DNA of 64,000 nucleotides from Bradysia coprophila (GCF_014529535.1 NW_023503653.1:1-64000), one strand, 5' to 3'. Shown: positions 37,601 to 48,352, numbered from the stretch's first letter. Translations and numbers: made by a program. Notes: a model not told the origin generated them from the sequence alone.

Positions 37601-40600
37601 CTTCGTTACACAATTGCAACATTTCACGTCAATGGGGTAAGATGTTCATTATCTCACCGTATAAGCAATGCTGGTTTGTTGTTGGCAAGTGGGTAATCAT
37701 TTTCAGTGAAAATGTAAGGCAAGGCCTATTTAAGCAGATTAAATTCCCGAAAATTCTTAAATTCTGGTCTTTCTTAAATATCATTCCGAATGGTAGAGGC
37801 TATTTGCACCCGGGTGCAAATAGACATTTAAGGACTATTTGCGCCCAACTCCAACAAAATCGACGCAAATCATGTTTTTTATGTGAATTATTAGAAAAAA
37901 GTTACAGTTTGACTTCAGAAACGTAAGCAAATTTTACTTAGAAAGTAACGAAGAAAGTAATACTTGACTAGCCACTTTATTAGGGCCACAACAAAAACTT
38001 ATGTGTTCGAATCTATTCAACAATATGGTAATAGAAGAATATCCATAGTAGGTGGTGAATGAGTATGTGTCGGCGTGTAAAATGAAAATGAGGCCAATCA
38101 GTAAATTGGAAGCTTACAGTGAGACCGACGCGAGTAGGCGGCAAAGCTGAATTAAATAGCCCGTCGTACCTTTCATGCAGGTTTAGTTATTTCGTAAAAG
38201 TGAAAGTAGACACTCGACCGATCAATTGGTATCTATGCTACATTTTATTAAGAGAAAAATTAACTGGAATCGTTCCATTAGTCTTTAGAAAAAAATCCAT
38301 TGGAATTTAGCCTTTTCGTTACGTTTTTTAAAAGGAAAAATCAACCGGAATTTGGCCCTTTGCGTTACATTTTGTAAAAGGGAAAAATCCTCAGGAATTT
38401 GGCCTTACACTTTGTAAAAGGTGAAAATCCTCTGGAATTTAGCCTTTTCGTTACGTTTTGTAAAAGGGGAAAATCCTATGGAATTTAGTTTTCCGTAACA
38501 TTTTGTAAAAGTGAAAATCCACCGGAATCTAGCTTTTTGCGTTACATTTTGTAAAAGCGAAAATGCACAGTAATTTGGCCCTTTGGCGTTACACTTTGTA
38601 AAAGGTAAAAATCCTCTGGAATTTAGGCTTTTCATTACGTTTTTAGTCTTTTAAAAGGAAAAATCAACCGGAATTTGGCCTTTTGCGTTACGTTTTGTAA
38701 AAGGGAAAAATCCACCGGAATCTAGCTTTTTGCGTTACATTTTGTAAAAGGGAAAATCCTTTTGAATTTGGCCTTTGGCGTTACACTTTGTAAAAGAAAA
38801 AAATCCATAGGAATTTAGCCTTTTTGTTACGTTTTTTAAAAGGAAAAATCAACCGGAATTTGGCCCTTTGCGTTACATTTTGTAAAAGGGAAAAATCCTC
38901 AGGAATTTGGCCTTACACTTTGTAAAAGGTGAAAATCCTCTGGAATTTAGCCTTTTCGTTACGTTTTGTAAAAGGTGAAAATCCTCAGTAATTTAGCCTT
39001 TTCGTTACGTTTTGTAAAAGGGGAAAATCCTATGGAATTTAGTTTTCCGTAACATTTTGTAAAAGGGAAAATGCACAGTAATTTGGCCCTTTGGCGTTAC
39101 ACTTTGTAAAAGGTAAAAATCCTCTGGAATTTAGGCTTTTCATTACGTTTTTAGTCTTTTAAAAGGAAAAATCAACCGGAATTTGGCCTTTTGCGTTACG
39201 TTTTGTAAAAGGGAAAAATCCACCGGAATCTAGCTTTTTGCGTTATATTTTGTAAAAGGGAAAATCAACCGGAATTTGGCCCTTTGCGTTACACTTTGTA
39301 AAAGAAAAAAATCCTGTGGAATTTAGCCTTTTCGTTACGTTTTTTAAAAGGAAAAATCAACCGGAATTTGGCCCTTTGCGTTACACTTTGTAAAAGGGAA
39401 AAATCCTCAGGAATTTGGCCTTACACTTCGTAATAGGTAAAAATCCATTGGAATCGTTCTGTTAGATTTTCTGTCAAATTTTGCAAAGGGAAAAAATTCT
39501 CTGGAATTGGGCCTTTTCGTTACGTTTTGTAAAAGGGAACTAAAATCTCGACCGATCAATTAGCGTATGTTAAAAGAAAAAAGAGTATAGTGAAAGTCCA
39601 ACAGAGTATAATCCTTATTCGTAGAAGAAAGATCCCAAATAATAGCGCACAATAGAGTATTAGTAATAAATTTTCTGAGCTTCAAAGAAGTATTTTCGTT
39701 TGTTTAAAGCCACACTTCAAAACTGACTTGTTTTTCCAGTGAAACGGTAACGTTTTTCTTATAATTTCCATAACAGAAGCGTGATTTCCGTTGGAGTTGG
39801 GTACAAATAGTCTTTATGTGTCTATTTGCACCCGGGAGCCGATTCCGAATGTAATCTTATCTCAACGGAACGGAGGCACTATTGTAAAATACGAGAAACA
39901 GATAAAACTTGACCGAAAATTTTAAAATTGAAATAGGCCCTGTTTTAAGCAGTTTTTTTCAGAAAGGCGGTAGCGGAGCGAGCGATAATTTTTTTGAATG
40001 CCTTTCGGATGAATGAAAATGTATCATGGGCGCGCGTTAGCATAGCGCCCGTGACGCAAGTCCTATAACTAGAAAAAATTTCAAAAAAATTTTTTTGTCG
40101 TAGACTGCAGAACCATATATACAGCAAATATTGAAGTTCTACAATTCAAAGACAAATGACTCCATTAAAAAAAACTAGGCGTCCGTACGAGTTCAACGAG
40201 CTATCACACGTTAAAATTTGGCCACGCAAAAAATCTTCCAAGAAGCCCCATTTCCATACATTTTGGTCAATTTCAGTACTTTAAACGAAATGAAAAAATC
40301 CTACGTTACTTTGTTAGTCCGTCCGTCCGTCCGTCCGTGTTTCCTATCTTCTAAAGTCTTCTTTAGATTTTGTTGAAATTTTGGGAGTAGATTCTAGTCG
40401 TCATTCTAAGACATTCCAGAAAAAAAAATTGGGGGGAACCGGCCTCGTTTCGGAGCTAGGGCTCCTCGAAGTTCCCATATAGGCCCCATATAAGAACACA
40501 TTTAAGTGTGTGTGTGTGTATGGGTATAGTAGAACAAAATTTTTCAAAATTTTTAAATTTTTCAAAATTTTTCAATTTTTTAATTTTTCAAAATTTTTCA

Positions 40601-43600
40601 ATTTTTTAAAATTTTTCAAATTTTTTAAATTTTTCAAAATTTTTAAATTTTTTAAAATTTTTCAATTTTTTTAAATTTTTCAAATTTTTCAAATCTTTTA
40701 AATTTTTTAAAGTCGAAGCATTACAATTTGATCGATTCTATTCATTTTCAAATTATTGTAGTTTTTCAAGAAATCATTTCGAAAACATTACAGTATAAAA
40801 GCTTACACATGCGCATTAGAGCTGTTTACTCGCGGTATACCTGCGGGTAATCCGTTCAAATGCACGTGTCTAAGCTTTTATACTGTAATGTTTTCGAAAT
40901 GATTTCTTCGAAAACTACAATTATTTAAAAATGAATTAAATGAGTAGAATCGATCAAATTATAATGCTCCGACTTTAAAATTTTAAAATTTTTTTAATTT
41001 TGTAAATTTTTTAAATTTTTAAAAAAATTTTCAATTTTTTTCAATTTTTTTCTACTAATTCTTCCAAAAGAACTGATATCAGTCAAAAACACTCAAAAGA
41101 GTAAAAGTGACGCAAGTCCCTGTGCATACTTCCAAAACAACTGATATCGCTGGAGGTGACGCATTCTGCGCTTGTACGCAAAAACTGTAACAGCAACAAT
41201 TTGACCAAAGAAATTCTAGAAACAAAATTTTACCAAAAAAATTTTGCGTCACAAGTGGCAGATGTTGTAGTGAAAGTGAAAGTGAAAGTGAAAGTACTTT
41301 TAAGAAATTTTTTAAAATAGGCAAGAATATGTCCTAATACGTCCAAACCATCTGCCACTTTGTGACGCAAATTTTTTTTGGTAATCTAGTCTTTCAATCA
41401 ATTATCGATCTCGATTGCAAGGACCGATTTTCCGGATTCCGGTCATTACCCGATTTTCAGTTTTTCCGATTTCAAGTAATTCCCGATTTCCGGTCTTTTA
41501 CCGATTTCTAGTCAAATTCAACATTTCCGGTCATTTTACGATTTCTAGTCAAGTTCCCATTTCCGATCAATGCCCGATTTCTGGTCATTTCCGATTTCTG
41601 GTAATTTCCCGATTTCCGGTCATTTCCCGATTTCCGGTCATTTCCAGATTTCCGGTCATTTCCAGATTTCAAGTCAAATTCTCAATTTTTGGTCATCTCC
41701 CGATTCCTAATCATTTTCCGATTTCTTGTCAATTTCCCGCTTCTTTTCAACTTTTCATCATTTCATTTGGGATAATTTACCAGTATCCGGTTTTTCGGCA
41801 AAAAAATTTCCCGATATCCTGGATACCATAGATACACATTATTTGCACACAGGCAACAGGATGTTCTTTTCGGACGAATATTTATGTTGTACCACAAATA
41901 AAAAGGTTGAAAATGATCAGAATGAATATAACTCCACAAATTTCATATTAGAACTAAGATTGTGTGCGGCAAAAAAAACCAACAAATGGTTCACAAATTC
42001 AACACACACGATCCCCACGAAATAAAGAAGAGACCGTAGATTAAAATGCAACAATGTAGGCCGTTGTAGTTTTCCAAAAGCCCATCAATCAAACAAAGAA
42101 GAGAGAATAAATTAACTTAACTCATCAGCGCATAAGTGTACATTATTTGCAAATACAAACAGATCATACGATCGAATGTAGTCGTCAACTTTTAATAAAT
42201 AATTTTCGTCGAATTGTTTTAATAAAAATAATTGTGAAAAGTAAATGAACGAACCATTTCATGCAGGTACAATATTCGCTAAACGTATCTACTACATTTT
42301 TGCAAGGCTAGTGATGTTGAAAAAAATTGTGAACATAGGCACCGATCATCAGCAAGCTTTTACAGCTATCACAAAAAAGATAAATTTACGCTACAATTGC
42401 GCTACAGAGGAAAGTACCGTAAGAAAAATTTTAAACAAAAGATTTTCTGAAGCCGCATCTAAGCTTTTCATACAAAGCCGATCGTCGTTGAATTTATCTT
42501 TTTTGGTATATCTGTACAGACAAAAAAGATAAATTCAACGACGATCGGCTTTGTATGAAAAGCTTAGATGCGGCTTCAGAAAATCTTTTGTTTTAAATTT
42601 TTCTTACGGTACTTTCCTCTGTAGCGCAATTGCAGCGTAAATTTATCTTTTTTGTGATAGCTGTACGCGTACAACGGTATGTTATTCGTTAAAAATGGTC
42701 GGATGTATAGGTTTGTTCCAAGTATAACTGTAAGCACGAACTTTGACAAACCGAACAACGACGCCTTGGAACAAACCTATTTTCTCTCAATGATCTAAGT
42801 CAACGTTTACAATTAAGTGTAGCGTCAAAATGTTTTGATAAATCAGATTTTTCACTAAGCAACACAGTGAGTGAGATAGGAGACGGGGTTGCCTTAAAAT
42901 AAGTTTCCTATCATCAATTAAACTGTTGTGACGAATTTAGCTTCAAAAGTAGATATTTCAAAGCTTAAAGAAACCATAAAAGGCAAATAAATGTTTTCCG
43001 TAACAAAGCCGAGTCGGATTTTATTGGTGAAACAATTGCTTAAAAAAAAACTAGTCGAAATTCTTCAATTCGCTTACAACATTATTGGTCTGTTCCAATG
43101 TTATTTCAGCTGTCAAAACGTCATCCACAGAAACATAACCAAAAAATTATTGTTGACGAAATGATCGTAAAAGGGAATGTGTTAACTTTCAACAGAAAAT
43201 AGATTTGGTTGTAACAGTTTCACCAACCCTGCGAAAACTGAGCAGTTTATGAAAATTTCGTTAAACTGTTTACTTTTCTCAGAACTGGTCAAACGACTAC
43301 AACAATCAAAACTAATTTTTATTTAAAGCTATACCACATTCATGGTCGTTATTGCGATCGTATACATTTTTCAAAAAGTATTCTGATGAAAAGGTATCAT
43401 CAAAAAGGAAGTACGAAACATGCTAAACAGGCTAAAATTGTAGCTAAGCACCGATGCCTCTTAACGAAAAATTTCTGATCTTTATAGCTCTTTTCGCATT
43501 GTCACACTTTTCGCACTTGTGTTTGACATTTTATGGGATTACGAAAAGAGCTGAAAACAAAAGAAATTTTTCCTTACATTTACATTGCTATCTAAATCAG

Positions 43601-46600
43601 CAGTAAACAACTGTAGACTGTTGAAAGAGAATGTCAAAAACAGTTTGCCCCACTTGAATAATTTTCTTCTTTCTCTCTTTTCCGCTATTTTAATACTCTA
43701 TAGAAGGTTATGATCGGAGCAAGACGACAGAATACCAGTTAATTATAGCTTGCCTGAAGGGTTTTGTCCATTTACCAGTTTATAATAATTGGCCTTGGGG
43801 TATCTGTCAAAATATTTCTTTCTCTTTCATCATAACATTCTATTGTGTTAATGGAGAACAAAGACCAGTTAACTGATCCTGGTATCCTGGTATCAAAAAT
43901 TTATGAATAAAAAAATGAATTAAGAGCTCAGCTCAGTTTAAATTAACCTGGGATTTCTCTCATTTTGACGTTTGACCACAAGATCAGCTGAAGTAAACTC
44001 GTCAGAAATCGCTCTACTTTGCCACTCTATTAACGATATTTTCAAATGAAAGCTGATATCTTCTACGTGCTACGGAGACACCAACATTTATCATTTCTCG
44101 AGACTTTCTTCTTCACCAAAAATCATGTTCAAATAAGTGAAGATTTGAAGATGCATTGATCAAAAAATGAAGTAATAGATCCGATAGTAAAACTGCTGAT
44201 ACGGTTGCCGTCTTGTGGAAGGTTTCAAACATTTCCTAATGTTTTCTAGTAGACCAACCGATACGTGTCCTTATACGATATTTTTAAAAAATTAACTAAA
44301 ATCAAACTGATGAAAATGTCGCATAAAACGTTCATTCATTTTCTGGATTCAACAAGGTCTAGAACATAATAGCGGTGCTTGATGGAGGGATCGTTTAGGA
44401 CGTTGTAAATTCGAATCTAGGAATGACGCAAACTCTTACAGATCTCTGGAGATGATAGTGTTAGTACGTCTGTTCGTGTACTCGATATCATGAGTAAATA
44501 TCTGGTTTTGATAATGAGATGTCGAAAAAACGAAATATTTTGCAGCATCTTCAACAACCAAGATCACGATGAAGTAAAGGATCGTACCATTTTAAACAAA
44601 ACTGATTTAAAACTGACTTCGAAGACAGCAGCTGCCTTGGAAAGGGACATCCATAGACAGAATGATTCAAAGTGGCAGAAACTTATCCGCATGCTTACAG
44701 AAACGTGACTATCATCACATAGAGATCCCTCAGAGATACCCAGGCCTGGACAGATTTGTGCCACAGACGGGGACACTTGCGACGCAAGATTCAATGTGCT
44801 TCATGATCCAGTAACAAATCATCCCGGCCTGCCAGTCATTATCGACACTAAATGATGTGGAGCCACAATAGGCCCACAGAGTTTCGAAGAGTTATTGAAC
44901 TAAAAGATCTCGGTAAAATCGGAATGGCAGAGAAGACAAAATCTTGTCAGCCCGATCGTAGTGGACGAGTTTGCAAACTTTTATTTGTGGGATACTTTGG
45001 GGTATTTTGATAATTACTCAGACAGATAATGAAATGCATTGTGCACTCGCAATTTAGTTAAAGGCCTAAATTCTTTGAAAATTCACCACCTTTCCTATGT
45101 GGAACATCGAGACGGAGAACACGGTAAAATGCATTTTTCTTACAGATATTGGATTCCTAAGAATTTCATGCGACTTACCAGATAATTTCGGCAATATAGT
45201 AAGTTCTTGATTTTTGGATACATTAAAGCGTGAACTGTTTTGGCGTTTTTCCTTCTTATTGATTAACAGGCCCGTCGAGTTGCCACTTTTTGCAATGACT
45301 GTCGCTGGTGGTGGTGTATTAGATCGAACTTTTGATTTCTAAAAAAAAAAAATTGAAAGAAAACATCGAATTAAATATTGAGCCGATAACAGAATGAAGG
45401 AAGAAGAAGAAAAAACCAACAAAATGATGAGCACAAAAAAGCTGAGAACATCATTATCGTTTGTAAAGACATTAAGCCAATAATAACGTTTCATATACAC
45501 ACGTATACAACACAGTATATACTATATACAATATACAATCATCACACGTTCAGATGTCCATAATGAAACATTTTATAACAATTGTTATCTTTATGGAATC
45601 GAATAGAATCGGATTTGTATTTTGTTCAAATGAAAAATGTTTGAGAAATTTACATAAAACTTGTCGAATAGCGTTAACCAATTGAGAACCCATTATAATC
45701 ATCTAACTGTAATCGAACATATAATCATTGTGTGTTCTCTCTCGGACATAAATTATTAAGTTCATCAAAAATTAAAAGCTGGAAATTATTGAGTCTGGGT
45801 GCTATATTGTACAAATACATACCGCCAGTAATATAATCCATCTACGTATCGCGGCGTTTGATTATTTTTGATAAAAATAAATATTTTAAATAATAAATTC
45901 TATTAGCGCAACGAGTACACCGATAAAATGTGTTACGTATGGGTATAGATAGATGATACAGATACACTGGGTGTAATACTACTTATATACATACTTTGAT
46001 CTTTATAGTATTTAAATCATCGGTGTAATAAGCTTGCAAATTATAGCGTAATGTTCGTTGTAGAGAGATTACATACACAACTATCACCGTGTAGTCCCAT
46101 TGTAATTGATTCCTACATTTCATAATAGTTTTAAACCTCGTTTTTAAATGACAACACCCAAAAGAAAAGAAAAAAACGAAACGAAATGATTTGAAGAAAG
46201 AAAAAAAAAACCGAAGAAATAAATAAAACCAAATTCTGTGTTGAATTATATAACCTTGGCAATAACTGCCTCTTATAATATATAATAATCTTTAAATAAA
46301 CAAAACATTTTTTCACTTGGTTTGGTTATGTGATCACTCTTCTTTTTCCTTCTTTCTTTCATTCAACATCCACTCTACATTTTGTTTGCGAAAATGCGAT
46401 TTGCACAAAATGAAAAGAATGGGGCAAACCATTTAAATTCTTTCGGAATGTCTAAAAAATGTTTTGCCCCTTCGTGCAAAATGTTTGAAAAAATGTTTTC
46501 GTATCATATACGGAGTCGCATAAAACACCAACTCTACAATGCTGTTAATGTGATTCACTGACAAGTTTAATTTTTGTACAAACCTCAGCATCGCCACCAT

Positions 46601-46625
46601 CGCCATTATTCAATGAATGATCCAT
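22652..46625 (-). CDS. wrd: PP2A B56-family regulatory subunit, gamma/delta type
   Basis: B56 regulatory subunit that targets PP2A through a HEAT-like scaffold recognising LxxIxE substrates. Coding exons joined in phase: 46625-46584, 45338-45179, 30456-30260, 30185-29851, 29777-29593, 29451-29013, 28935-28743 and 22795-22652, giving 564 aa. Visible hallmarks are [12 protein letters not shown] upstream of the core, [46 protein letters not shown] (His222/Arg223 in the peptide-binding region), [38 protein letters not shown] and [20 protein letters not shown]. The tail [15 protein letters not shown] matches gamma/delta B56 and contains a basophilic kinase-type site (Ser533) and a basic possible nuclear-localisation stretch. 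Alternative first (34479) and last (28603, 20697) exons are listed separately. The 14.7-kb and 5.9-kb introns are full of palindromes. Identity is very secure; which exon combinations are used is inferred. Confidence 0.9.
22910..23270. repeat. Imperfect inverted repeat
   Basis: caaatttgtagtcta, ggcggaaaaatatt and gatgatttctctga on the left pair with tcagagaaatcatc, tatttttccgcc and tagactacaaatt on the right. An inner pair, cttggagaaacctttgta and ggtttctccaa, adds a second stem. It abuts the larger palindrome that follows. Confidence 0.8.
23272..24616. mobile_element. 1.34-kb palindrome, probable foldback element
   Basis: ttaagagtcaattcg at the left end pairs with cgaattgactctttaa at the right. 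The inner part of each arm (about 23640-23915 and 24000-24290) is almost identical; the outer parts have diverged more. The unpaired centre is about 60-80 bp near 23930. Both arms read open for 70-98 residues in the same relative frame, containing [11 protein letters not shown] and QQMP, but the pattern matches no family I know. It lies in a B56 intron. Confidence 0.9.
24617..26548. other. B56 intron DNA, no gene recognised
   Basis: Mostly AT-rich. The block 25510-26030 is more GC-rich and has open frames on both strands with Cys-containing words (CVCECHK on plus, [10 protein letters not shown] on minus), but no start or splice context to support an exon. A repeat aagttcaaaacaaggacg near 25026 echoes the B56 splice-site hairpin. 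Confidence 0.45.
26549..28393. mobile_element. Outer inverted repeat, interrupted by a nested element
   Basis: ggagatgcgggaaaatagga near 26555 pairs with cttttcctgttttcccgcat near 28366. Likewise cccgttgagtcgg and gacacgcaaaacag (26770-26850) pair with ctgttttgcgtgccc and gcgactcaacggg (28190-28240). Arms are diverged. The nested palindrome 26858-28030 sits inside, so this is the older element. Confidence 0.8.
26858..28030. mobile_element. 1.17-kb palindromic element with 8-bp target duplication
   Basis: Ends agggtgg and ccaccctag with near-identical arms of about 500 bp. TAAACAAT flanks both sides (26850-26857 and 28031-28038). An 8-bp duplication and (C)TAGGGTGG ends fit a hAT-like non-autonomous element; the same end, ctagggtgggtcg, occurs alone near 59549. 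No transposase is visible. Confidence 0.85.
28538..28603 (-). CDS. wrd: Alternative short C-terminal exon of the B56 gene
   Basis: A ttgcag acceptor precedes [15 protein letters not shown] and eight more codons to TGA, 21 residues in phase 0. The exon directly upstream (28935-28743) ends in phase 0 with a GTGAGT donor, so it can join either this exon or the distal one at 22795. Use of this exon gives a 538-aa form lacking the basic RRKS tail. An AATAAA lies across the last codons. Confidence 0.7.
   Translation of the reverse strand, partial: DLGKKLPNSEPEKESEIEPNK
30743..31105. mobile_element. Palindromic element, about 140-bp arms
   Basis: gcattttggtataaaagcg at the left pairs with cgcttttataccaaaatgc at the right. 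caaccggatgtagatggcgc and its complement lie inside. The unpaired centre is near 30925. Located in the B56 intron. Confidence 0.9.
31106..32286. other. B56 intron DNA, nothing recognised
   Basis: AT-rich with no supported exon, tandem repeat or clear terminal inverted repeats. Confidence 0.5.
32287..33357. mobile_element. Dispersed element of the gtccgtctgtccgtc family, copy 2
   Basis: Starts near gacccgtacgaagtactggg. It then has gtccgtctgtccgtctg, ttgagtaaa, ccgatttcg and ctaagttcgaagatg in the same order as the element at 8609. Near the right end are a tatatag-rich patch (33160-33240) and cgtacggggctgtc. No coding domain is visible. Its exact ends are not established. Confidence 0.65.
33358..34079. 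other. B56 intron DNA, no supported exon
   Basis: A plus-strand stretch 33656-33709 is open for 18 codons between an acceptor-like ttttcag and a donor-like gtgaga, but it is antisense to the B56 gene and has no partner exons. Confidence 0.4.
34080..34479 (-). CDS. wrd: Alternative first coding exon of the B56 gene
   Basis: ATG at 34479 follows an in-frame stop and opens 133 codons starting [16 protein letters not shown], a Ser/Asn-rich low-complexity region, then SLPLLR before a GTTTGC donor at 34079. It ends in phase 1, as does the upstream exon 45338-45179, so both can join the shared core exon at 30456. The joint reads [16 protein letters not shown], like the LP-L-(K/R)(D/E) linker that precedes the B56 core. 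The resulting isoform would be 630 aa with the distal tail. The donor is weaker than consensus. Confidence 0.7.
34480..35553. other. Upstream of the alternative B56 first exon
   Basis: No other exon recognised. It probably contains the promoter of the short-start transcript. A gtgtgtgtgtgtatgtgtgtg microsatellite lies at 35165-35189 and caacaacaacaac near 35378. Confidence 0.45.
35554..36508. mobile_element. Foldback element with 18-bp minisatellite in one arm
   Basis: The left end cttaaagttgaattcactgt pairs imperfectly with the right end (tatgaatttaacataag). Inner stems such as catgatctcaggagtccg and cggactcctgagatcatg meet at a centre near 36190. The left arm is about twice as long as the right because it contains an 18-bp tandem repeat in both orientations. 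Long tandem-repeat arms are the hallmark of Drosophila foldback (FB) elements. Confidence 0.85.
35618..35930. repeat. 18-bp minisatellite, forward and inverted blocks
   Basis: Six clean units of tttctgKtggacattccg run from 35808 to 35915. Units in the opposite orientation (caacagaaacggaatgtc) lie at 35628-35755. As 18 is divisible by three, all frames read as six-residue repeats; these are not evidence for a protein. Confidence 0.95.
36509..37728. other. B56 intron DNA, nothing recognised
   Basis: AT-rich, no supported exon. The words gacccatgactttcagtcaa near 36726 are shared with 18500, indicating a dispersed-repeat fragment. Confidence 0.5.
37729..39935. mobile_element. 2.2-kb inverted-repeat element with minisatellite core
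   Basis: ggcctatttaagcag on the left pairs with a diverged aaataggcc on the right. More strongly, ccgaatggtagaggctattt, gggtgcaaatag and cccaactccaac (37788-37855) pair with gttggagttgggtacaaat, ctatttgcacccggg and ccgaatg (39790-39852). The sequence between is mostly a 47-bp tandem repeat. A perfect 24-bp palindrome (ctatttgcacccgggt...) lies at 37800-37823. Confidence 0.75.
38270..39540. repeat. Tandem repeat of about 47 bp, roughly 26 copies
   Basis: Each unit has ggaattt, ggcc or agcc, cgttac, ttttgtaaaagg and aaaatcc. Copies vary in length. A block from about 38331 recurs almost unchanged about 505 bp later, so there has been a multi-unit duplication. Confidence 0.9.
39950..41395. mobile_element. 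Dispersed element E, copy 1
   Basis: Shares catgggcgcgcgttagcat, gtagactgcagaaccatat, gttcaacgagctatcacacg, tccgtccgtccgt, ggaaccggcctcgtttcg and aagttcccatataggcc in the same order and orientation with 52291-53230. It continues through T-rich low-complexity DNA into one arm of the tgatatcgc/cgtcacaagtggcagat foldback family (41080-41395), where the second arm is cut short. Open frames are short and no enzyme is recognisable. Confidence 0.8.
40708..40978. mobile_element. Nested foldback element, about 110-bp arms
   Basis: aaagtcgaagcattacaatt and cattacagtataaaagctta on the left pair with taagcttttatactgtaatg and ataatgctccgacttt on the right. It interrupts T-rich DNA of element E and is absent from the copy near 52.9 kb. 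Confidence 0.9.
41440..41770. repeat. Degenerate 17-20-bp minisatellite
   Basis: Repeats of ttccggtcatttcccgat with point and length changes, about 18 copies. Reads as RFPVIS-type peptide repeats, which are a product of the repeat. Confidence 0.85.
42361..42665. mobile_element. Palindromic element with TA duplication
   Basis: TA, then cagctatcacaaaaaagata, an arm of about 140 bp, a 15-20 bp centre, and the reverse complement ending gtgatagctg and TA. Arms are nearly perfect. TA duplication and CAG ends fit a Tc1/mariner-type MITE. Confidence 0.9.
42711..42780. mobile_element. Short GGTTTGTTCC MITE, internally deleted
   Basis: TA-flanked ggtttgttccaag and cttggaacaaacc ends with gcacgaactttgacaaaccg between. 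Shorter than other copies of the family. Confidence 0.75.
42781..45178. other. B56 intron DNA with decayed repeats
   Basis: Includes a partial GGTTTGTTCC-type MITE near 43085-43140, a short inverted repeat near 43488-43552, a copy of the cttggggta repeat near 43740-43895, and tcgatatcatgagtaaat near 44480 resembling the 8.6-kb element. The 44490-44860 block is GC-richer but has no recognisable domain. Confidence 0.5.
45339..46583. other. First B56 intron (long-start transcript)
   Basis: AT-rich, no exon or repeat family recognised between the two N-terminal coding exons. Confidence 0.5.
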
Positions 46626-47583
46626 GTTTTTAGGTTGTAATTATCTTTGTTTATGTATAGATCTCCTAGCTAACTAAAGTTCTCCCTTGACGTTTAAACG
46701 TTTAAACAACCGATTTTTTTTTTTGATTTGCCTTCGGTGGAATTATGTATTATGAAATTACGCACGCATTCACTGACGAATTATAAATCCCAAATCGTGG
46801 ACAAATTGCATTTATTTTCTACAAAGAAAATCGGAACATTTTTCTTAAACAATTTTTCTTCTTTCGATTGACGTTTTTGCTTCTTTTTTTTTAATGCAAT
46901 GACATGACTCGTAGATCAACGATCACATACCAAACAAAATTTTTCAGATACATTGCAAAAGGCACTACACAAGAGCCGAGCTGGCAAATGATGGAAAAAT
47001 TTACATAAAATTTTCGATCAACATTACGTTCAAGCAACACACTGATGTTAAATTATTAAACTGTTTTTATGGTTAAACGAAAACGAAAAAAAAACGGTTG
47101 GAATTACAAATGCTTTGATGGTATACTATTTGATTGGGGAGGAATTAAAATAATTAAACATAAGAATTAGTTTTGAAGTGAATTTTTTATGTACTTTTAA
47201 GCACTTCTTTCACATTTCGACTGCGGTTTGCACTGTGACGTCATCCCATTTCGATGTCGAATTTATTTTATTGTGGCAAGATGTGAGCGGTTGTAGTCCG
47301 GTGACATTCTGTTACATTTTTTACTTGTTTTAAAGATGTGCATAGGACCGAATTTTTACAGAACCTTTTCAAAATATGTTACCAGTGTTTGAAATGCCAT
47401 ATTAGGAGTTGCGTTAATCTACGAAAACTCATACAAATTGAGTGAACAAAACATTTAACGAAACTGAAGTGAAACTATGTTTGAAAGTACCATATCTCTT
47501 GTTTAGCATCTCTCTGTGTTCTTTCGGATTAATTTTATTCAAGCCATACCAGCCATACGGCCAGTTGAACTTAACATAAAAAA
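46626..47583. promoter_or_regulatory. Region upstream of the B56 start
   Basis: Presumed 5' UTR and promoter of the long-start B56 transcript. AT-rich; no specific promoter element recognised. Confidence 0.4.
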
Positions 47584-47732
47584 GGTTTCTTCCAAGGCCG
47601 CTTAAAATGTCAATCTTCATCCACAGAGAACAAATTTGTTTGAGTTGCGGTTATGTTTGCTTCTGTGGATGACTGTCGGTTGTTTTCGGCCTGTCAAAAT
47701 TCGTTTTTACCGTACGATGGAAGAAACCTATA
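47584..47732. mobile_element. GGTTTGTTCC-family MITE
   Basis: Ends aggtttcttccaaggcc and gatggaagaaacctat, interior tcttcatccacagag and ctgtggatga. About 150 bp. Confidence 0.8.
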
Positions 47733-47739
47733 CAACTGT

Positions 47740-48095
47740 GCAGATACAAGGAAATTTGTTGACGTTTAGGTTATGTTCATCTATGTGGATGAAATCGGCT
47801 GTGTTCGGCATGTCCAAGGCTGTAAACTTTGGGGAGGTCACGCAGACCGCCATTTTATTAGATACGCGGGAACACACCACGTCTGATGATTTTACATACA
47901 AAAAAAAATTCACCACATCGTCATGGCGATGACAATCATCACAGTGGGTGAATTTTTGTATGAAATCCGCAATGATATCATCAAGTGTGGTGTGTAACCC
48001 GCGTATCTGTATCTGCGTGACCTACCCAAAGTTTACAGCCTTGGGCATGTCATCTTTCGTATTTACAGTTACTTGGAACAAACCTAAACACAACG
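47740..48095. mobile_element. MITE carrying an internal palindrome
   Basis: gacgtttaggttatgttcat and acttggaacaaacct belong to the GGTTTGTTCC family. Between them 47805-48051 is itself a palindrome: gcatgtccaaggctgtaaac pairs with gtttacagccttgggcatg, and gggaacacaccac with gtggtgtgtaaccc. This suggests one repeat inserted in another. Confidence 0.75.
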
Positions 48096-48190
48096 ACTTA
48101 CGCGGAATATTCGCCACAACAACACCAAAAATGACGCCTCTAAATCGTTCCAAATTCACCAATAGATGCAATTTGACGCAGACGAATTCA

Positions 48191-48352
48191 ATAGGTTTCT
48201 TCCAAGTAACTGTAAACACGAACTTTGACAACCCGAACAACGACAATTTCATCCACAGCAACGTCGCTTACGCGATTTACACAGAGATATTATTGAGGTT
48301 ATGGTTCTATGGATGAAATTTGACAATTCATATGGCCTTGGAACAAACCTAT
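48191..48352. mobile_element. GGTTTGTTCC-family MITE, TA-flanked
   Basis: TA ggtttcttccaagtaac to ccttggaacaaacc TA. The interior is almost the reverse complement of the copy at 57132-57321. Confidence 0.85.

Noticed and set aside
38270..39540. CRISPR-like array
   Set aside because: Repeats are contiguous and diverged without unique spacers of uniform length; this is a minisatellite in a eukaryotic genome.
41415..41831. 138-residue frame with PVISRF repeats
   Set aside because: Product of the degenerate 17-20-bp minisatellite; no signal peptide or homologous domain.
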